DNA from: Nicotiana tabacum
Taxonomy: Eukaryota > Streptophyta > Magnoliopsida > Solanales > Solanaceae
Length of the DNA: 64,000 nt
NCBI RefSeq assembly: GCF_000715075.1
Contig: NC_134101.1
Location: forward strand, 191,848,103-191,912,102
Direction: 5' to 3'
Under the pieces are notes generated by a model. The model saw only the letters and a program-made list of their open reading frames with translations. It had not been told where the DNA came from and did not search any database. Positions 10,298 to 22,170 of the stretch are shown here, piece after piece (the stretch's first letter is position 1; each line of letters begins with the position of its first letter). The translations under genes and the position numbers were made by a program.

Positions 10298-12090
10298 TGT
10301 CACGATCTAAAAACTCACCTCAAGACTGTGACGGTGCCTAGCCAAACTTGCTAAGTAATCCAACTCACAAACAACAAATAAATTCTATTTTCGTTATTTA
10401 ATAGAGAATTATAACAATAAAATATGGAACTAGTTTCAAAACAGTAATAATATCTTATAAGACCGAAGCATGGCCTAAACACGACCAATATGATACGCCC
10501 CAAGACTAAGTAGCACAATTACTTGAGCACGCTACAGTATGAGATCGAGTATGTATATAAAATAACTGTCTGAAATATAATAGACATGAACAATAAAGGG
10601 ACAGGGACTTAGGAACTGCGAAGTAGATCCAAGAAGTACAGCTCATCTAAGTCTCTGTGAAATTTCCTAACTCAATCAGAAAGCTCTGCTAGGACCCACC
10701 CAAGGATCTACACAAAAGATGTGCAAAAGCATAGTATGAGTACACCACAATCTGTACCCAGTAAGTATCAAGTTTAACCCCGAAGAAGTAGTGGCGAGTC
10801 TAGATGCTTTAGAATACTTACCACACAAGTTTAAAAATTGAATTAAGAATTGAAGCAGTAAGTAATATTATAAATTACAAAGAGTCACCAATATCAACGT
10901 TGAAAAGTACTAAGCATGCTTTTCTAGTCCATAAATAATCATAACGCTACACAGATATAGAAATAACAGATAGCATGCTCAATAAACAGAGCGGGGACTC
11001 CCAACGAACATAAAATGACGTCAAGTAATAAATAACAGTTAAATAGATACTGCTAAATGGGTTAATTATTTTAATGCATGCTCAAATTCGGTACACGATC
11101 CATGTATTTCGATACACAATCCATGTATCAACATAACCCCATACAAAATTCATGTATCAATCCGGTATAAAATCCATATAACGACCACGCTCGTAGGGCC
11201 CAAGGTAATATGAGTAATCACCTATTATGGAGGGATGGATCCAATCCAAGCGCAAAGAGGGCCATAATAGAATCCCTCATAAATCAATATCTAATTACCA
11301 TATCCAATGTGACCTAGCTGTATCTCATCCACACACTTAACCTTCGCGTCAAAATCCTCAATCCAAATCACATATCCATTATTTAAATACATGTATATTC
11401 TCAAAAATTATAGATAAAAGGTATACAAAGATTTAATAAATATCATTTAGATATGTACTCAAGAAATCTCTAAGTGACTACAGATAATTATGAAATTCAA
11501 CATATTAAGAATAAGTTCTCATGCCTCTACAATTGATAAAAAATCTAGGCATAATTTCTAACATGAGTAAGAGAGCAAACATAGTCACACAAGATAAATA
11601 ATTTATGAATCAAATAACCATATTGTCGAAATATGGCATAAACTATTCTAATTCTGCCCCGGTCATGATATAAACTTGTTGAATGCATATACGCGCGCCA
11701 CCACGTATATACACTACCCTTAATACCTTAAACATATAGAAAAAAGTTAAATCCTAGGGCTTTCCCTTTTAGCAATGTTAGCCAAAAGACTTACCTCCAT
11801 CTAGTAGCCTCTAATATTGCAAAATAGTCTTTCTTCTCAAATCAACCTCTGGACGAGTCGAATCTATCCAAAATAAAACTAAATAATGTCAAACAAGCCA
11901 TAAAAATTGTACCCATATGATAAAGATTGAATCTTTAATCAAACACACAAAGTCAACTAAAAATTTAACCCAAGCCTACCTCCTGGAACTCGACCAAACT
12001 CACAAATCCCGAGCACCCAATATGATATGAGTTTATATACTAAATTTTAAGCCAAATCCTACTCTAAATTGGAGTTTAAATCTCACTTAA
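10298..12090 (-). repeat. Distal part of the Tekay 2 LTR
   Basis: Read on the minus strand the end of this LTR is AGATCGTGACA at 10298. The block near 10750-10790 is the complement of the conserved GGTACTTACTGGGTAC-type block of the family. Words such as CACGATCCATGTAT near 11093-11170 form a variable module like the tandem arrays in the other Tekay LTRs. There is no gene here. Confidence 0.8.
12086..12090. repeat. Target site duplication, left (cttaa)
   Basis: CTTAA at 12086-12090 is repeated at 17661-17665, on either side of the solo LTR. This shows a clean 5 bp staggered insertion. Confidence 0.85.
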
Positions 12091-12774
12091 TATAACGACC
12101 CGATCGACCGTTTAATGTAATTGCGCCAGCTATCCCTCTTTATACTTCACACATGTGTATTTTTATGACTTTCGGGATTAGTTAATTTCATTCCGGAAAG
12201 CTTTCGGGTTCATTTGGACCCTTTTATTCTTGACTTAGAAGTTTAAATTAAAAAGTATTGACCAAACTTTGACTTTTTGTGAAAACAAATCTGAAACTGT
12301 GTCTTGATGTCTACGATAGCTTAGTATCGTGATTTCGAGCTAGGGCGTATGCCTAGAATTGATTTTAGAAGTCCGTAGGTTGATTTGTGTTGATTTTTCA
12401 AAATTTGGTAATTTAAAATTGAAATGTTTGACCGTAGGTTTACTTTTAGCTATCGATCTTGAAATTTGAATTTGGGACTTGTTCTACTATTTAGAACTTG
12501 TCTGCAAAATTTGACACAATTATGAGTTGATTTGATAGGATTCACATGTTTATTTGTAATTCTAGAGATTCTTGAACTTTACTTTAAAATTCATGCATTT
12601 TAGAGTTCAATTCGTAATTTAGATGGTATTTTTGTGTTTTGATTGTGCGAGCGAGTTCATATGATATTTTTAAACTTCTGTAGATGTTGGTTTGGAGCCC
12701 CGAGGGCTCGGATGAGTTCCAAATATGTATCGGAATGGTTTTGAACTTAAAATGAACTGCTTGTGTGTTGGTGC

Positions 12775-13065
12775 TCAGTTATCGCAATTGCGAGCACCAG
12801 TCTCGCAATTGCGAAGGTGACAGTCGGGGGGGTGGGGGTGGGGGATGGGGAGAGGGGGGAAGATGTCGTAATTGCGACTTCCCCTTCGCATTTGCGAAGG
12901 CAACATGGTTTTACATTGTCCACATTTGCGAACAAATGTTCCCTTTTGTGATGATGGGTAGTTCGCCATTGCGAAGACTTTTCTCACAATTGCGAGAAAG
13001 CATGAGGCCGTCAGGGTTCACAAATACGATCCCTAACCCGCAATTTTGATGATTCACAAATGCAA
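12775..13065 (+). repeat. Block of CGCAATTGCGA palindromes in the solo LTR
   Basis: TCGCAATTGCGA and close variants occur near 12780, 12807, 12865, 12887, 12960 and 12990. They begin about 685 bp into the LTR. Overlapping open frames on both strands here are a by-product of the palindromic composition. Flanking bases 13066-14252 are plain LTR sequence. Confidence 0.8.
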
Positions 13066-14252
13066 CTTGTGCAGCTGGTAAAAGGGTTGGGAGACGGGAT
13101 TTTTGAAAACATTATCTCATTTTGAAACCCTAGACTGTGTAGGAGGCGATTTGGAGAAGGGATTTTCACCTACAAGGGTAAGTGAATCGAATCTATTTCT
13201 AATTATATTCCATCAATATATCTTAGATTTTAACATCAAATTCTTGTGAATCAAAATGAAAATTTGTGAACCTTTGTCAAGTTTTTAAAAAAATAAGAAT
13301 TTGAGTTTTGAAAGTCGATTTGGATTCAAATTTTGAAGCTAATCACATATATTAATTCGTGGGGTCATGGATAGTCGGAATCTACCACTGGACTCGGGTT
13401 TTGACCAAGCAGGCCCCGAATTAACTTTTCTCAACTTTCTAGGAAAAATGTAAAGATCATAGCATTATCTATTGTAATTGATTTTCCTAGAATTGTTTGA
13501 TGATATTAAGTCGATTTTGGTTAGATTAGAGTCGTGTGGAGGCGAACTTTAGGGAAAAACTATTTATTAGTGTTGAATTGGCCTAGTTGAGGTAAGTATC
13601 TTCCCTAATTGGGGGAACTCCCCCATAGGATTGGTATTGATTCATTTATTTGTGCTATGTGAAAGCCGTGTATGCAAGTGATGAGTTTTTACACGGGTCG
13701 TACGTGGTATTCGACCGGTATAGGCTACTAAGTCTATTTGCATGATTAAATTGAAATGTCATATCATGTTCTAAATTCTCATAGTCAATCTATTCTTGTT
13801 TGTTTTAGTCAATCCTTACATGCCTTAATTGACTTGTCTAACACTTTTTCTACATTCTACTTGTTAAATTGCTCGCATACCTTAGTTGAAGCTTTTGCCC
13901 TATACAAGTCATCTCTTTCATTGTTGATTATCATTTCTTGAAGTAATTGTATGTGTTATCTCTTTCATTGTTAACTTTTATTAGTTGAAGTCATTGTTAC
14001 TAATTATCTCTTTCGTTACTATTTTTCTCATTTGAAGTCATGTTATTCCTACCATTGTAAGTTAATTGTATTTAGTTCTTAGTTACACGTTATATTTCTT
14101 GTTGTTGAGTTTTTGGTGTTGAAGTTATGGAAGTCGTATCATTTTGAAGTAAAGTTGATAATTGTTAAGATATCTTTCTTGTTGAGAATTTTACATTCTT
14201 TGTTATTGTTGATATTCTTGTACACGTTGTGGTGGAGCCGTAGTTATTGTTA

Positions 14253-16565
14253 CAACAACAACAACAACAACAACGACTCAGTATAATCCCACAAGTGGGG
14301 TCTGGGTAGGGTAATATGTACGCAGACCTTACCCCTACATCGAAGGGTAGAGAGGCTGTTTCCAGGAGACCCTCGGCTCAAAAAACAACAGGAGCCGATA
14401 TATTAGTACCATAAAAATGCATAATAAAATAACAGCAGTATAAGAGATATGAAATATGAAATACAGAATACGAAATACGAAATAGATGGCTGGTATAGTA
14501 AAACTAGTAGGTAAAGCCCTGCATCAATAGATGACCAATGACATTCTTAGTCTAACTCCTAATTGGCTAGTCTCTCTCTATTGTGTTGTAGAAATCTTCA
14601 CAACTTTACCCTAACCTACAACCTTAATGCTCGACCTCCATAATTCCCTGTCAAGGGCCATGTCCTCAGTAATCCTAAGTCATGTCATGTCATGTCTGAT
14701 CACCTCTCCCCAATACTTCTTAGGTCGCCCTCTACCTCTCCGGGTGCCCACTACAGCCAGTCGCTCACACCTCCTCACCGGTGCATCAGTGCTCCTCCTC
14801 TGAATGTGCCCGAACCATTTGAGTCTTACTTCCCGCATCTTGTCCTCCATGGGGGCCACGCCCACCTTCTCTCGAATATCTTCATTCCTAATCTTATCCA
14901 TCCTTGTATGCCCGCACATCCACCTCAACATCCTCATCTCTGCTACTTTCATCTTCTGGATATGTGAGTTCTTTACCGGCCAACATTCAGTTCCATATAA
15001 CATTGCAGGTCTAACCACTACTCTATAAAACTTACCTTTTAGTAACGGTGGCACTTTCTTGTCACACAAGACTCCCGACGCTAACCTCCACTTCAACCAC
15101 CCCACCCCTATACGGTGTGTGACATCCTCGTCAATCTCCCCGATCCTCTGAATAACCGATCCAAGATACTTGAAACTACCCCTCTTGGGAATGACTTGAG
15201 AGTCAAGCCTCACTTCAACTCCCGCTTCCGTTGGCTCAACTCCAAATTTGCACTCGAGGTATTCCATCTTCGTCCTGCTCAACTTGAAACCTTTAGACTC
15301 AAGATCATGTCTCCAAATCTCTAGCCTCTCATTGACGCTGCCTCGTGTCTCATCAATTAGAATAATATCATCAGCGAATAGCATGCACCATGGCACCTCC
15401 CCTTGAATATGATGAGTCAGTGCATCCATCACCAGAGCAAATAGGAATGGGCTGAGCATAGACCCTTGGTGCAACCTCATAGTAAATGGAAAGTGTTCAG
15501 AGTCGCCTCCTACTATCCTAACCCGAGTCTTAGCTCCATCATACATGTCTTTAATCACCCTAATATAGTCAACCGGGACCCCTTTATCCTCTAAGCAGCT
15601 CTATAAGACCTCCCTAGGAACCCTATCATATGCTTTCTCCAGATCAATAAACACCATGTGGAGATCCTTCTTCCTATCCCTGTACTGTTCCACCATCCTC
15701 CTAATAAGGTGGATAGCTTCTATGGTAGATCGCCCCGGCATGAACCCGAACTGGTTGTCTGAAATAGACACCGTCCTTCGCACTCTCATTTCTACCACTC
15801 TCTCCCAAACTTTCATGGTATGACTTAGTAATTTGATGCCCCTATAGTTGTTACAGCTCTGGACATCACCTTTGTTCTTATACAACGGGACCATTGTACT
15901 CCACCTCCACTCTTCAGGCATCCTATTAGTCTTGAATATAACACTAAACAATGCAGTAAGCCATTCCAAGCCTGCTCTACCCACACACCTCCACAGTTCA
16001 ACCGGAATTTCGTCTGGCCCGGTAGCTCTGCCCCTTCTCATCTTACGCATTGCCTCCATGACTTCATCGATCTCAATGTCCCTACAATTACTTAATTCAT
16101 GATGACTGTCGGCATTCCTCGATTCCCCAAGTATAATATCCTGATCCCCTTCTTCACTTAGAAGTTTATGAAAGTAGGTCTGCCACCTCCTCTTAATCTG
16201 GTCATCTCCCATCAAAACTTTGCCGTCATCATCTTGTATGCACCTTACTTGGTCCAGATCCCGAGTTGTCCTCTCTCTCGCCTTATCAATTCGGAATAAC
16301 TTCTTCTCCCCACCTTTGTTCCTTAGTTCCTCATACAGACGAGCAAAAGCTGTCGTCTTAGCCTCCGTCACTGCCATCTTCGCCTCCTTCCTAGCTACCT
16401 TATACCTTTAACTGTTCTCTCTCTTCTCCTCCTCGTCAGTGCTCCCTACTAATCGCAGGTAAGCCGCCTTCTTTGCTTCCACTTTACCTTGGACAACTGC
16501 ATTCCACCACCAATCCCCTTTGTGGCCACCATCGTGGCCCGTAGATATCCCTAACACCATTGTGG
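14253..16565 (-). mobile_element. 5'-truncated RTE-type LINE
   Basis: The element reads on the minus strand. Its 3' end at 14253 is an (ACA)n tract on the plus strand, followed by a 3' untranslated region with the CTCAGTATAATCCCACAAG block that is common in Solanaceae repeats. An RT coding region follows at 14680-16545. The endonuclease domain expected upstream is missing, which is the usual 5' truncation. The flanks share an imperfect GTGGAGCCGTAGTTATTGT / GTGGCCCGTAGGTTATTTTT repeat that is probably the target duplication. Confidence 0.85.
14680..16545 (-). pseudogene. RTE reverse transcriptase, truncated, two stops
   Basis: This protein would copy LINE RNA at the target site. In order the frame shows [20 protein letters not shown] near 16240-16300, the finger block [11 protein letters not shown] near 16000, VPLYKNKGD and [10 protein letters not shown] near 15830-15900, [15 protein letters not shown] near 15710-15750 and [16 protein letters not shown] near 15601-15650. 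After a single in-frame TAG at 15601 the palm motif [12 protein letters not shown] follows near 15355-15390, and the thumb and C-terminal part end with [13 protein letters not shown] at 14680. A second stop lies near 16411. Apart from these the frame is open for about 1.8 kb, so this is a relatively young copy. Confidence 0.85.
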
Positions 16566-17660
16566 CCATTGTGGCCCGTAGGTTATTTTTGTGATAACAT
16601 TAATATTGTTGATTATTGGCAGGTTGTGATATATGTGGACTTGTGGTGCGAGTTATTGTTGTGATGTGATATTGACGTGCATACCACGGTATAAGATTTG
16701 GGGTTAATATGCACACGGTAGTATAAGTTGGGACTTATGTGCGTGTTGCTTGTAGGGGAAGTGTGTGAAGCCATTCAGCTTCATAAGGTGGGCTAAAGTG
16801 CGTGTACCTATTTCAAGAAAACTATTTTCAAAAGCCATTTCAAATGAAATGTTCACGCGGCGGTATAAGGAAAGATTGTGATTGAGATTCTAAATTGTAA
16901 ATACGAGGTGGTACCTTGATTGTGATTCTTGATATATATACACGAGGCAGTACCTCGGTAGTGATTCTTATTGTACACGAGGTGGTACCTCGTTGTGATT
17001 CTTGTTGTTTCATTCTTCCTTATTTTTGTCAATTACAGTCTATATGATCATTGTGGTTCTCCTTAACTGCCTCCTTTGTGTTATTTCCGTGCTTACAATT
17101 CCGATATTAGTTCATATTGTTAACTGTTTCGCAATATTATTCCTTATTATGTTTTCATCTTGTTTATTTATATCCTAATAAGCATCTTGAGTTGGGCACG
17201 CCACTACTCTACCGAGGTTAGGCTTGATACTTACTAGGTACCGTTGTGGGTAATTATACTACGCTTCTGCACATTTTTGTGCAGATCCAGATACGTCTGC
17301 TCGTGATGGCCATTAGAGATCATCTGTTAGTTGCCTTACGGAGAATTCAAGGTATGTCTGCTCGGCGTCTGCAGGCCTCGTAGTCACCTTCCCTTATTCT
17401 TATTTATTGTTGTATTTTATTCCAGACAATGATGTCGTAGTTACGCTAGTTTTACTCTGTAGAGCTTGTGACTCAGTTCCACCAGTCTTGGGGAGTATAT
17501 TGTTGTTGATTATGTTTTTGAAAATTTATACCAACTATTCAGCCTTGTTTTGGTATTGTGTTAATTCCGTCCATCAAGTTATTATTAACTGTTAGGCTTA
17601 CCTATTCGTAAAGACTATCTGCATCACGACATCCTACGAAGGGAAATTAGGATCATGACA

Positions 17661-18919
17661 CTTAATCATTCTCCAAAAAATTTAACAAAACATCATTTTT
17701 TTCCCATAGATTGCATCAACTAAAACTCAATATGAAAGATGGAATCGTGAAACAAAATCAAATCCAAGTCAAGAACACTTATGCCAATCAAAGTGGTGAA
17801 AATTGCCTATACCAAATTGCCCCAATCCGAGCTCACATTCTCAAAATATGATAAATAAGGCAAACATCGATTATAAATGTTCTGGCCAGCATTATCGCAC
17901 CTGCAATCAAATCTATCTCTTCTACAGCTCGCTCTTGCGACCAAATTCTTGCTCTAGGAGTTTCACTTACTCCCCAACCTCTCACACCTATGGACCTTCC
18001 TCTGCTTTTGTGGCATTGCAGGTGCGATCAATGCGACCGATTCTGCGCAACACCCCAATCCTGCTTGCTCTGCTTTTGCGCCCGGCACACCACATATGTG
18101 ATCATGTAGATGTGCACAAAGCCTGCTTTTGTGAACCTCTTGTCCCCAGCCATCCTTTGACTTGGCGACCATCAATGCACACATGTGGACTCGCACCTGT
18201 GCATCATACCTCGCAGGTGCGAAAACACAAACATCAGAACTGCTAATTCAACCTCAAATGATTTGAAACCCATCTGAAACTCACCCGAGACCTTTAAAAC
18301 CTCGTCCAATCATACCAACCAATACCAACACATAATATGGATCTAATCAACATCTCAAATCACACCTGGTAACATCAAAATTATAAATCGCATCTCAATT
18401 GAAGCTTAATGAAATAATCAACTTCCAACTTTCACAATTTATCCTGAACTGCAACCAACTCGGAATAACCTCAAATTTTGCACACAAGTCCTAAATGAAA
18501 TAACAAACCTATTCCAACTCCCGAAAAAATATCCGACCGTGATAGCCTCAAAGTCAACTCCGGTCAAACCTGTGAACCTCCTAAACCTTCAATTTTTTAA
18601 ATTTTTGCCAAATATGGACAAATCAACCTAGGAACCCCCAAATCTAAATCTGGACATATGCCTAAGTCTAAATAAGCATACAAATCTATTGAAACCATGA
18701 AAATACCATTCTGAGATCATTTACATAGAAGTCAAATTCTCAATTAACTCTTACAACTTAAGCTTCCATAAAGGACACTAAGTGTTGCAAATTACTCCCG
18801 AGCCTTGCCTAAGCCAATAAATCATCCCCACAAGTCATAAAATAACAAAAACACATATGTGAAATATCAAATAAGGAAACAATGCTCATATACACAAAAC
18901 AACCAGCCGGGTCGTTACA
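17661..18919 (-). repeat. Proximal part of the Tekay 2 LTR
   Basis: Read on the minus strand the LTR starts TGTAACGACCCGGCTGG at 18919. It contains a block of CGCACCTGC / GCAGGTGCGA words at about 17880-18240, 680-1040 bp into the LTR. The long open frame at 17803-18246 falls in this block and is not a gene. The first five bases (CTTAA) are the right target duplication of the solo LTR. Confidence 0.85.
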
Positions 18920-18935
18920 TTCTCCCCTTTTTAAA
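18920..18935 (-). promoter_or_regulatory. Polypurine tract of Tekay copy 2
   Basis: On the minus strand TTTAAAAAGGGGAGAA directly precedes the LTR start. Confidence 0.8.
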
Positions 18936-19367
18936 TAAACATTCATCCTCGGACAAGTTTAGAAAAATAGTTGGAATGCCAAAAAATGAGGATATCTGCT
19001 CTGCATATTGTTCTTGGTCTCCCAAGTCATCTCCTCAACCGATTGACCTCTCCATTGAACTTTCATCGATGCAATATCCTTCGACCTTAGCTTCCGGATA
19101 TGTTTATCCAAAATAGCCACTAGTTCCTCCTCATAAGCCAAGTTCTCGATTGGTAGTTGTTGTTGTAGGCGAACTTTACTAACGATAATAATTTATCCCA
19201 CTAGCCCCCAAAGTCAATGAGGTAGGCTCTCAACATATCCTATAATATCTTAATGGCCAGCTCGAACTGCCCGTCCATCTGAGGGTGCCTCGATCCAAGA
19301 TGAAGACACATGCACGACATGCCAGGGAAGTACCCTGGCGCACCATAATGTGCTCAAACAAAGATGA
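18936..19367 (-). pseudogene. Tekay 2 chromodomain tail and deleted integrase
   Basis: The tail VQWRGQSVEEMTWETKNN near 19003-19056 is the chromodomain-like end, preceded by LDKHIRKLRSKDIASM. Upstream only DGQFELAIKIL and FGG near 19200-19290 survive from the integrase core. RNase H ends at 19368, so about 1 kb that encodes the zinc finger and most of the catalytic core in copy 1 (5283-6184) is absent here. The protein could not integrate DNA. Confidence 0.75.
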
Positions 19368-20650
19368 CTATGACACAACAAAAGCAAGAACCCTGCTAGG
19401 CTCCGAAATATCAAACCTCACAAATCTATTGGCCAAAGCATCCATAGCTAGCAGTCTCTCCAAAGCTAAAATGAATACCAAACTCTCCATGATCTCTACC
19501 TTTCTACTCAAGGCATTAACTACTATAATGGCCTTCTTCCGACGATAAAGAATGGCGATATCATAGTCCTTTAGTAGCTCCAACCATCTCTGCTGCCTCA
19601 AATTCAAATTTTTCTGTTTAAACAAATGTTGGAGACTTCGGTGATCTGCATACACCTCACAGGATATGCCATATAACTAATGCCTCCAAATCTTGAGTGT
19701 GTGTGCCATAACGGCTAACTCTAAATAATGCACCTGATAGTTCTTCTCATGAGGATTTAGTTGGCATTGTGTATAGGTAATCACCCTACCGTCCTGCATC
19801 AATACACATCCAAGACCAACCCTCAAAGCATCACAATAGACTGTGTACGACCCTAATACTGAGGGAAGTACCAAAAAGTCATAGTCAATGTCATCTTGAG
19901 TTTGTGAAAGCTCTCCTCACACTCGCCTGACAACCTGAATAGAGTGCCCTTATGAGTCAACTATATCAATGGGGATGCAATAAATGAAAACCCCTCCACA
20001 AAGCAATGATAATACCCAACTAGGCCTAAGAAACCCCTAATCCCAGGAATGGTAGAAAGTCTGGGCCAACTCTGAACTGCCTCGATCTTCTTCGGGTCAA
20101 TCTTAATCCTATCACTAGATACCATGTGGCCCAAGAATGCCAAAGAGTCCAGCCAGAACTCACACTTGGAGAATTTAGCATACAATTTATTCTCCCCCAA
20201 AATCCAAAGCACAGTCCTCAAATACTGCTCGTGCTCCTTAGAACTATGGGAGTACACCAAGATATCTTCAATGAACACAATGACAAATGAATCTAAATAG
20301 GGCTGGAACACACTGTTCATCAAATGAATGGAGGTTGCTGGGGCATTAATCAGACCAAAAGACATCACTAAAACCTCATAATGCCCATAACAAGCCTGAA
20401 AGCCTTCTTGGGAATGTTAGAAGCCTTGATCTTCAACTGGTGATACCTGTATCTCAAATCAATTTTCGAGAATACCCTAGCACCCTAAAGATGGTCAAAT
20501 TAGTTGTCAGTGCGACACAATGGATACTTGTTCTTGGTGGAAACCTTGTTCAATTCCCTGTAGTCAATACATATCCTTATGGAACCATCCTTCTTTTCAC
20601 AAACAATACCGGTACACTCCACGATGATACACTAGGGCTGATGAACCCCT
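19368..20650 (-). pseudogene. Tekay 2 RNase H and reverse transcriptase remnant
   Basis: RNase H is seen as YTVYCDALRVGLGCVLMQDG near 19790-19850, and the linker [19 protein letters not shown] near 19595-19650. The RT palm active site is VFIEDILVYS near 20252-20281, where the first aspartate of the usual D-D pair is glutamate. FGLINAPATS near 20330-20362 and FLGHMVSSDRIKIDPKK near 20091-20141 are other conserved RT blocks. Frame breaks occur near 19670, 19900 and 20370-20450. The order matches copy 1. Confidence 0.8.
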
Positions 20651-21235
20651 TGTCCAATAAATCTTGCAATTGCTATTTTAATTCCTTCAACTCTACTACA
20701 TCCATACAATATGGTGAAATAGATATGGACCGGATATCCGGCATCAAGTCAATACCAAAATCAATATCTCTATTAGGTGGCATGCCCGGTAGATCTACTG
20801 GAAACACGTCTGGGAACTTTCTCACTACCAAAACTAACTCAAAGGTAGGAGTATCGGTACTAACATCCCTAACAAAGGCTAAGTATGTCGAGCACCCTTT
20901 CTCAACCATCCGTTGAGCCTTCAGAAATAAAATCACCCTACTAGAAGTGTACCCAAGAGAACCTTTCCATTCTAACCTCGAAAACCTCGTGATAGCTAAT
21001 GTTACGGTCTTAGCGTGACAATCAAGAATAAAATGGCATGGAGATAACTAATTTATACCAAAGATCACATCAAAATCCACCATACTGAGCAACAAAATAT
21101 CAAAAGTGGTCTCAAATACCTCAATAATAACCAAACAAGACCGATATATATGATCCACCATAATAGAGTCACCCACAGGTGTAGATGCATGAACACGAAT
21201 ATCAAGAGAACTACATGGCAAATACAAATACAATG
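20651..21235 (-). pseudogene. Tekay 2 protease-RT linker and partial protease
   Basis: MVEKGCSTYLAFVRDVSTD and FPDVFPVDLPGMPPNRDIDF near 20740-20905 match the copy 1 region at 3744-3900. The protease part SLDIRVHASTPVGDSIM lies near 21156-21206. A stop replaces tryptophan after FGIN near 21047. The protease active site itself is on the far side of the Retand insertion, outside the window. Confidence 0.8.
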
Positions 21236-22050
21236 TGTCGCGCCCCCTTTTTTCCTTTTTTAACGGGGAAGTCCGGGTTTCGACATTCATGGGGGAAATA
21301 ACTTTCTATGCGGCAAAATTAGAGGACATAATTCTTCGTTATCAAGCCACTTCGGAAGAATGCCTCGAGACCCAGAGGACGTGGGGCCGTGACCGAGTCC
21401 CCACCCCAGGAATCTCGGGGCCAGACGGAGGTATAGGCTAGAGCAGAAGGGGAAGCTCCCAAGGCACACGGCCGAAATCTGATAGTGCCGGCCTATCTAT
21501 AGCCTATATCGAAGCGTCACATATCGTCGTCCCATCTCCATGCTTTACAGTTAATACATGTTTTACTATAGCCGAGTTCCCCTCTTATATAAAGGGAACC
21601 CACACAATTTTTTAAGGGGCTGATGTTGCTCCAACTATTTCTCCACAATACCAATAACATCTCTCTCTCTTTCTTCTCTCTAACTTGCTCATCCTTATTA
21701 GCTCAAGGCCGCTCTAGCATTTACTATTCTCTCATTTGTTCTTCATTTATTGCTTGGTATTGGCCCCAAAAAGCCTTGTTTAATCATATCTTAACTGTTA
21801 TCCCATTCCCGACTACCCCTGATAGTTCGAGATCTAGCTCAGATATCGACCTCGAGGTCCTCCATCGACCATTCCGAAGTCAGGGCAGCAGGCCCCTTGG
21901 TTAGATCAATGCCCCGTTTTAGCTTTTATTTTATCGTCAAACTTCATATTCTTAGCATCATATGCTCTAAAAACTAGCATAAAAATAGATCACGTATTTT
22001 TAGAATCCCATTTACAAATTCAATTATTGTTACCATTTTCACGGTAAACA
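21236..22050 (+). repeat. 5' LTR of the Retand-like element (815 bp)
   Basis: It starts TGTCGCGCCCCC and ends CACGGTAAACA, directly followed by a primer binding site. The start could also be two bases earlier because TGTG precedes it. A TATA box lies at 21586. The short LTR contrasts with the 2-4 kb LTRs of the other elements here. Confidence 0.85.
21586..21593 (+). promoter_or_regulatory. TATA box in the Retand LTR
   Basis: TATATAAA within CCTCTTATATAAAGGG, about 350 bp into the LTR, is the best promoter candidate. Transcription would start around 21620. Confidence 0.6.
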
Positions 22051-22053
22051 GTT

Positions 22054-22071
22054 TGGCGCCCACTGTGGGGC
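22054..22071 (+). promoter_or_regulatory. Primer binding site of the Retand-like element
   Basis: TGGCGCCCACTGTGGGGC begins three bases after the LTR. TGGCGCC is the complement of a tRNA 3' end such as that of tRNA-Asp; the rest does not match that tRNA well. Confidence 0.7.
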
Positions 22072-22170
22072 TAAAAATAATAGTGATTATTTTCTTGCTT
22101 GTTCCATTACAAAAATGCAAGTTATCTTTCACACCTTTTCTTGTCCAAGATCTCTTGATTTCAAGTCAAA

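Larger units (their letters stand above)
12091..17660 (+). mobile_element. Solo LTR of a Tekay-like element, carrying a LINE
   Basis: It starts TATAACGACCCGATCG (family start TGTAACGACC with one change) and ends GGATCATGACA at 17660. It is flanked by perfect 5 bp repeats CTTAA and has no internal retrotransposon region, so it is a solo LTR left by recombination between two LTRs. A LINE of about 2.3 kb is inserted at 14253-16565; without it the LTR is about 3.25 kb. The LTR-like text resumes at about 16570 and contains repeats of CACGAGGTGGTACCTCG near 16900-17000. Confidence 0.85.
10298..21235 (-). mobile_element. Tekay copy 2, split by later insertions
   Basis: This element reads on the minus strand. 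Its 3' LTR occupies 18919 down to 17666 and continues at 12090 down to 10298, with a solo LTR in between. The internal region 18920-21235 holds degenerate chromodomain, integrase, RNase H, RT and protease parts in that order from left to right. At 21235 it is cut by the Retand-like element, so its gag and 5' LTR are outside the window. It is the oldest layer of this part of the nest. Confidence 0.8.

Noticed and set aside
12747..13049. Overlapping open frames on both strands
   Set aside because: Caused by CGCAATTGCGA palindromes in the solo LTR; no domain.
14692..15324. Plus-strand open frames
   Set aside because: Reverse shadows of the RTE reverse transcriptase.
17803..18246. 147-codon open frame
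   Set aside because: Lies in the palindromic word block of the Tekay 2 LTR; not kept in related LTRs.
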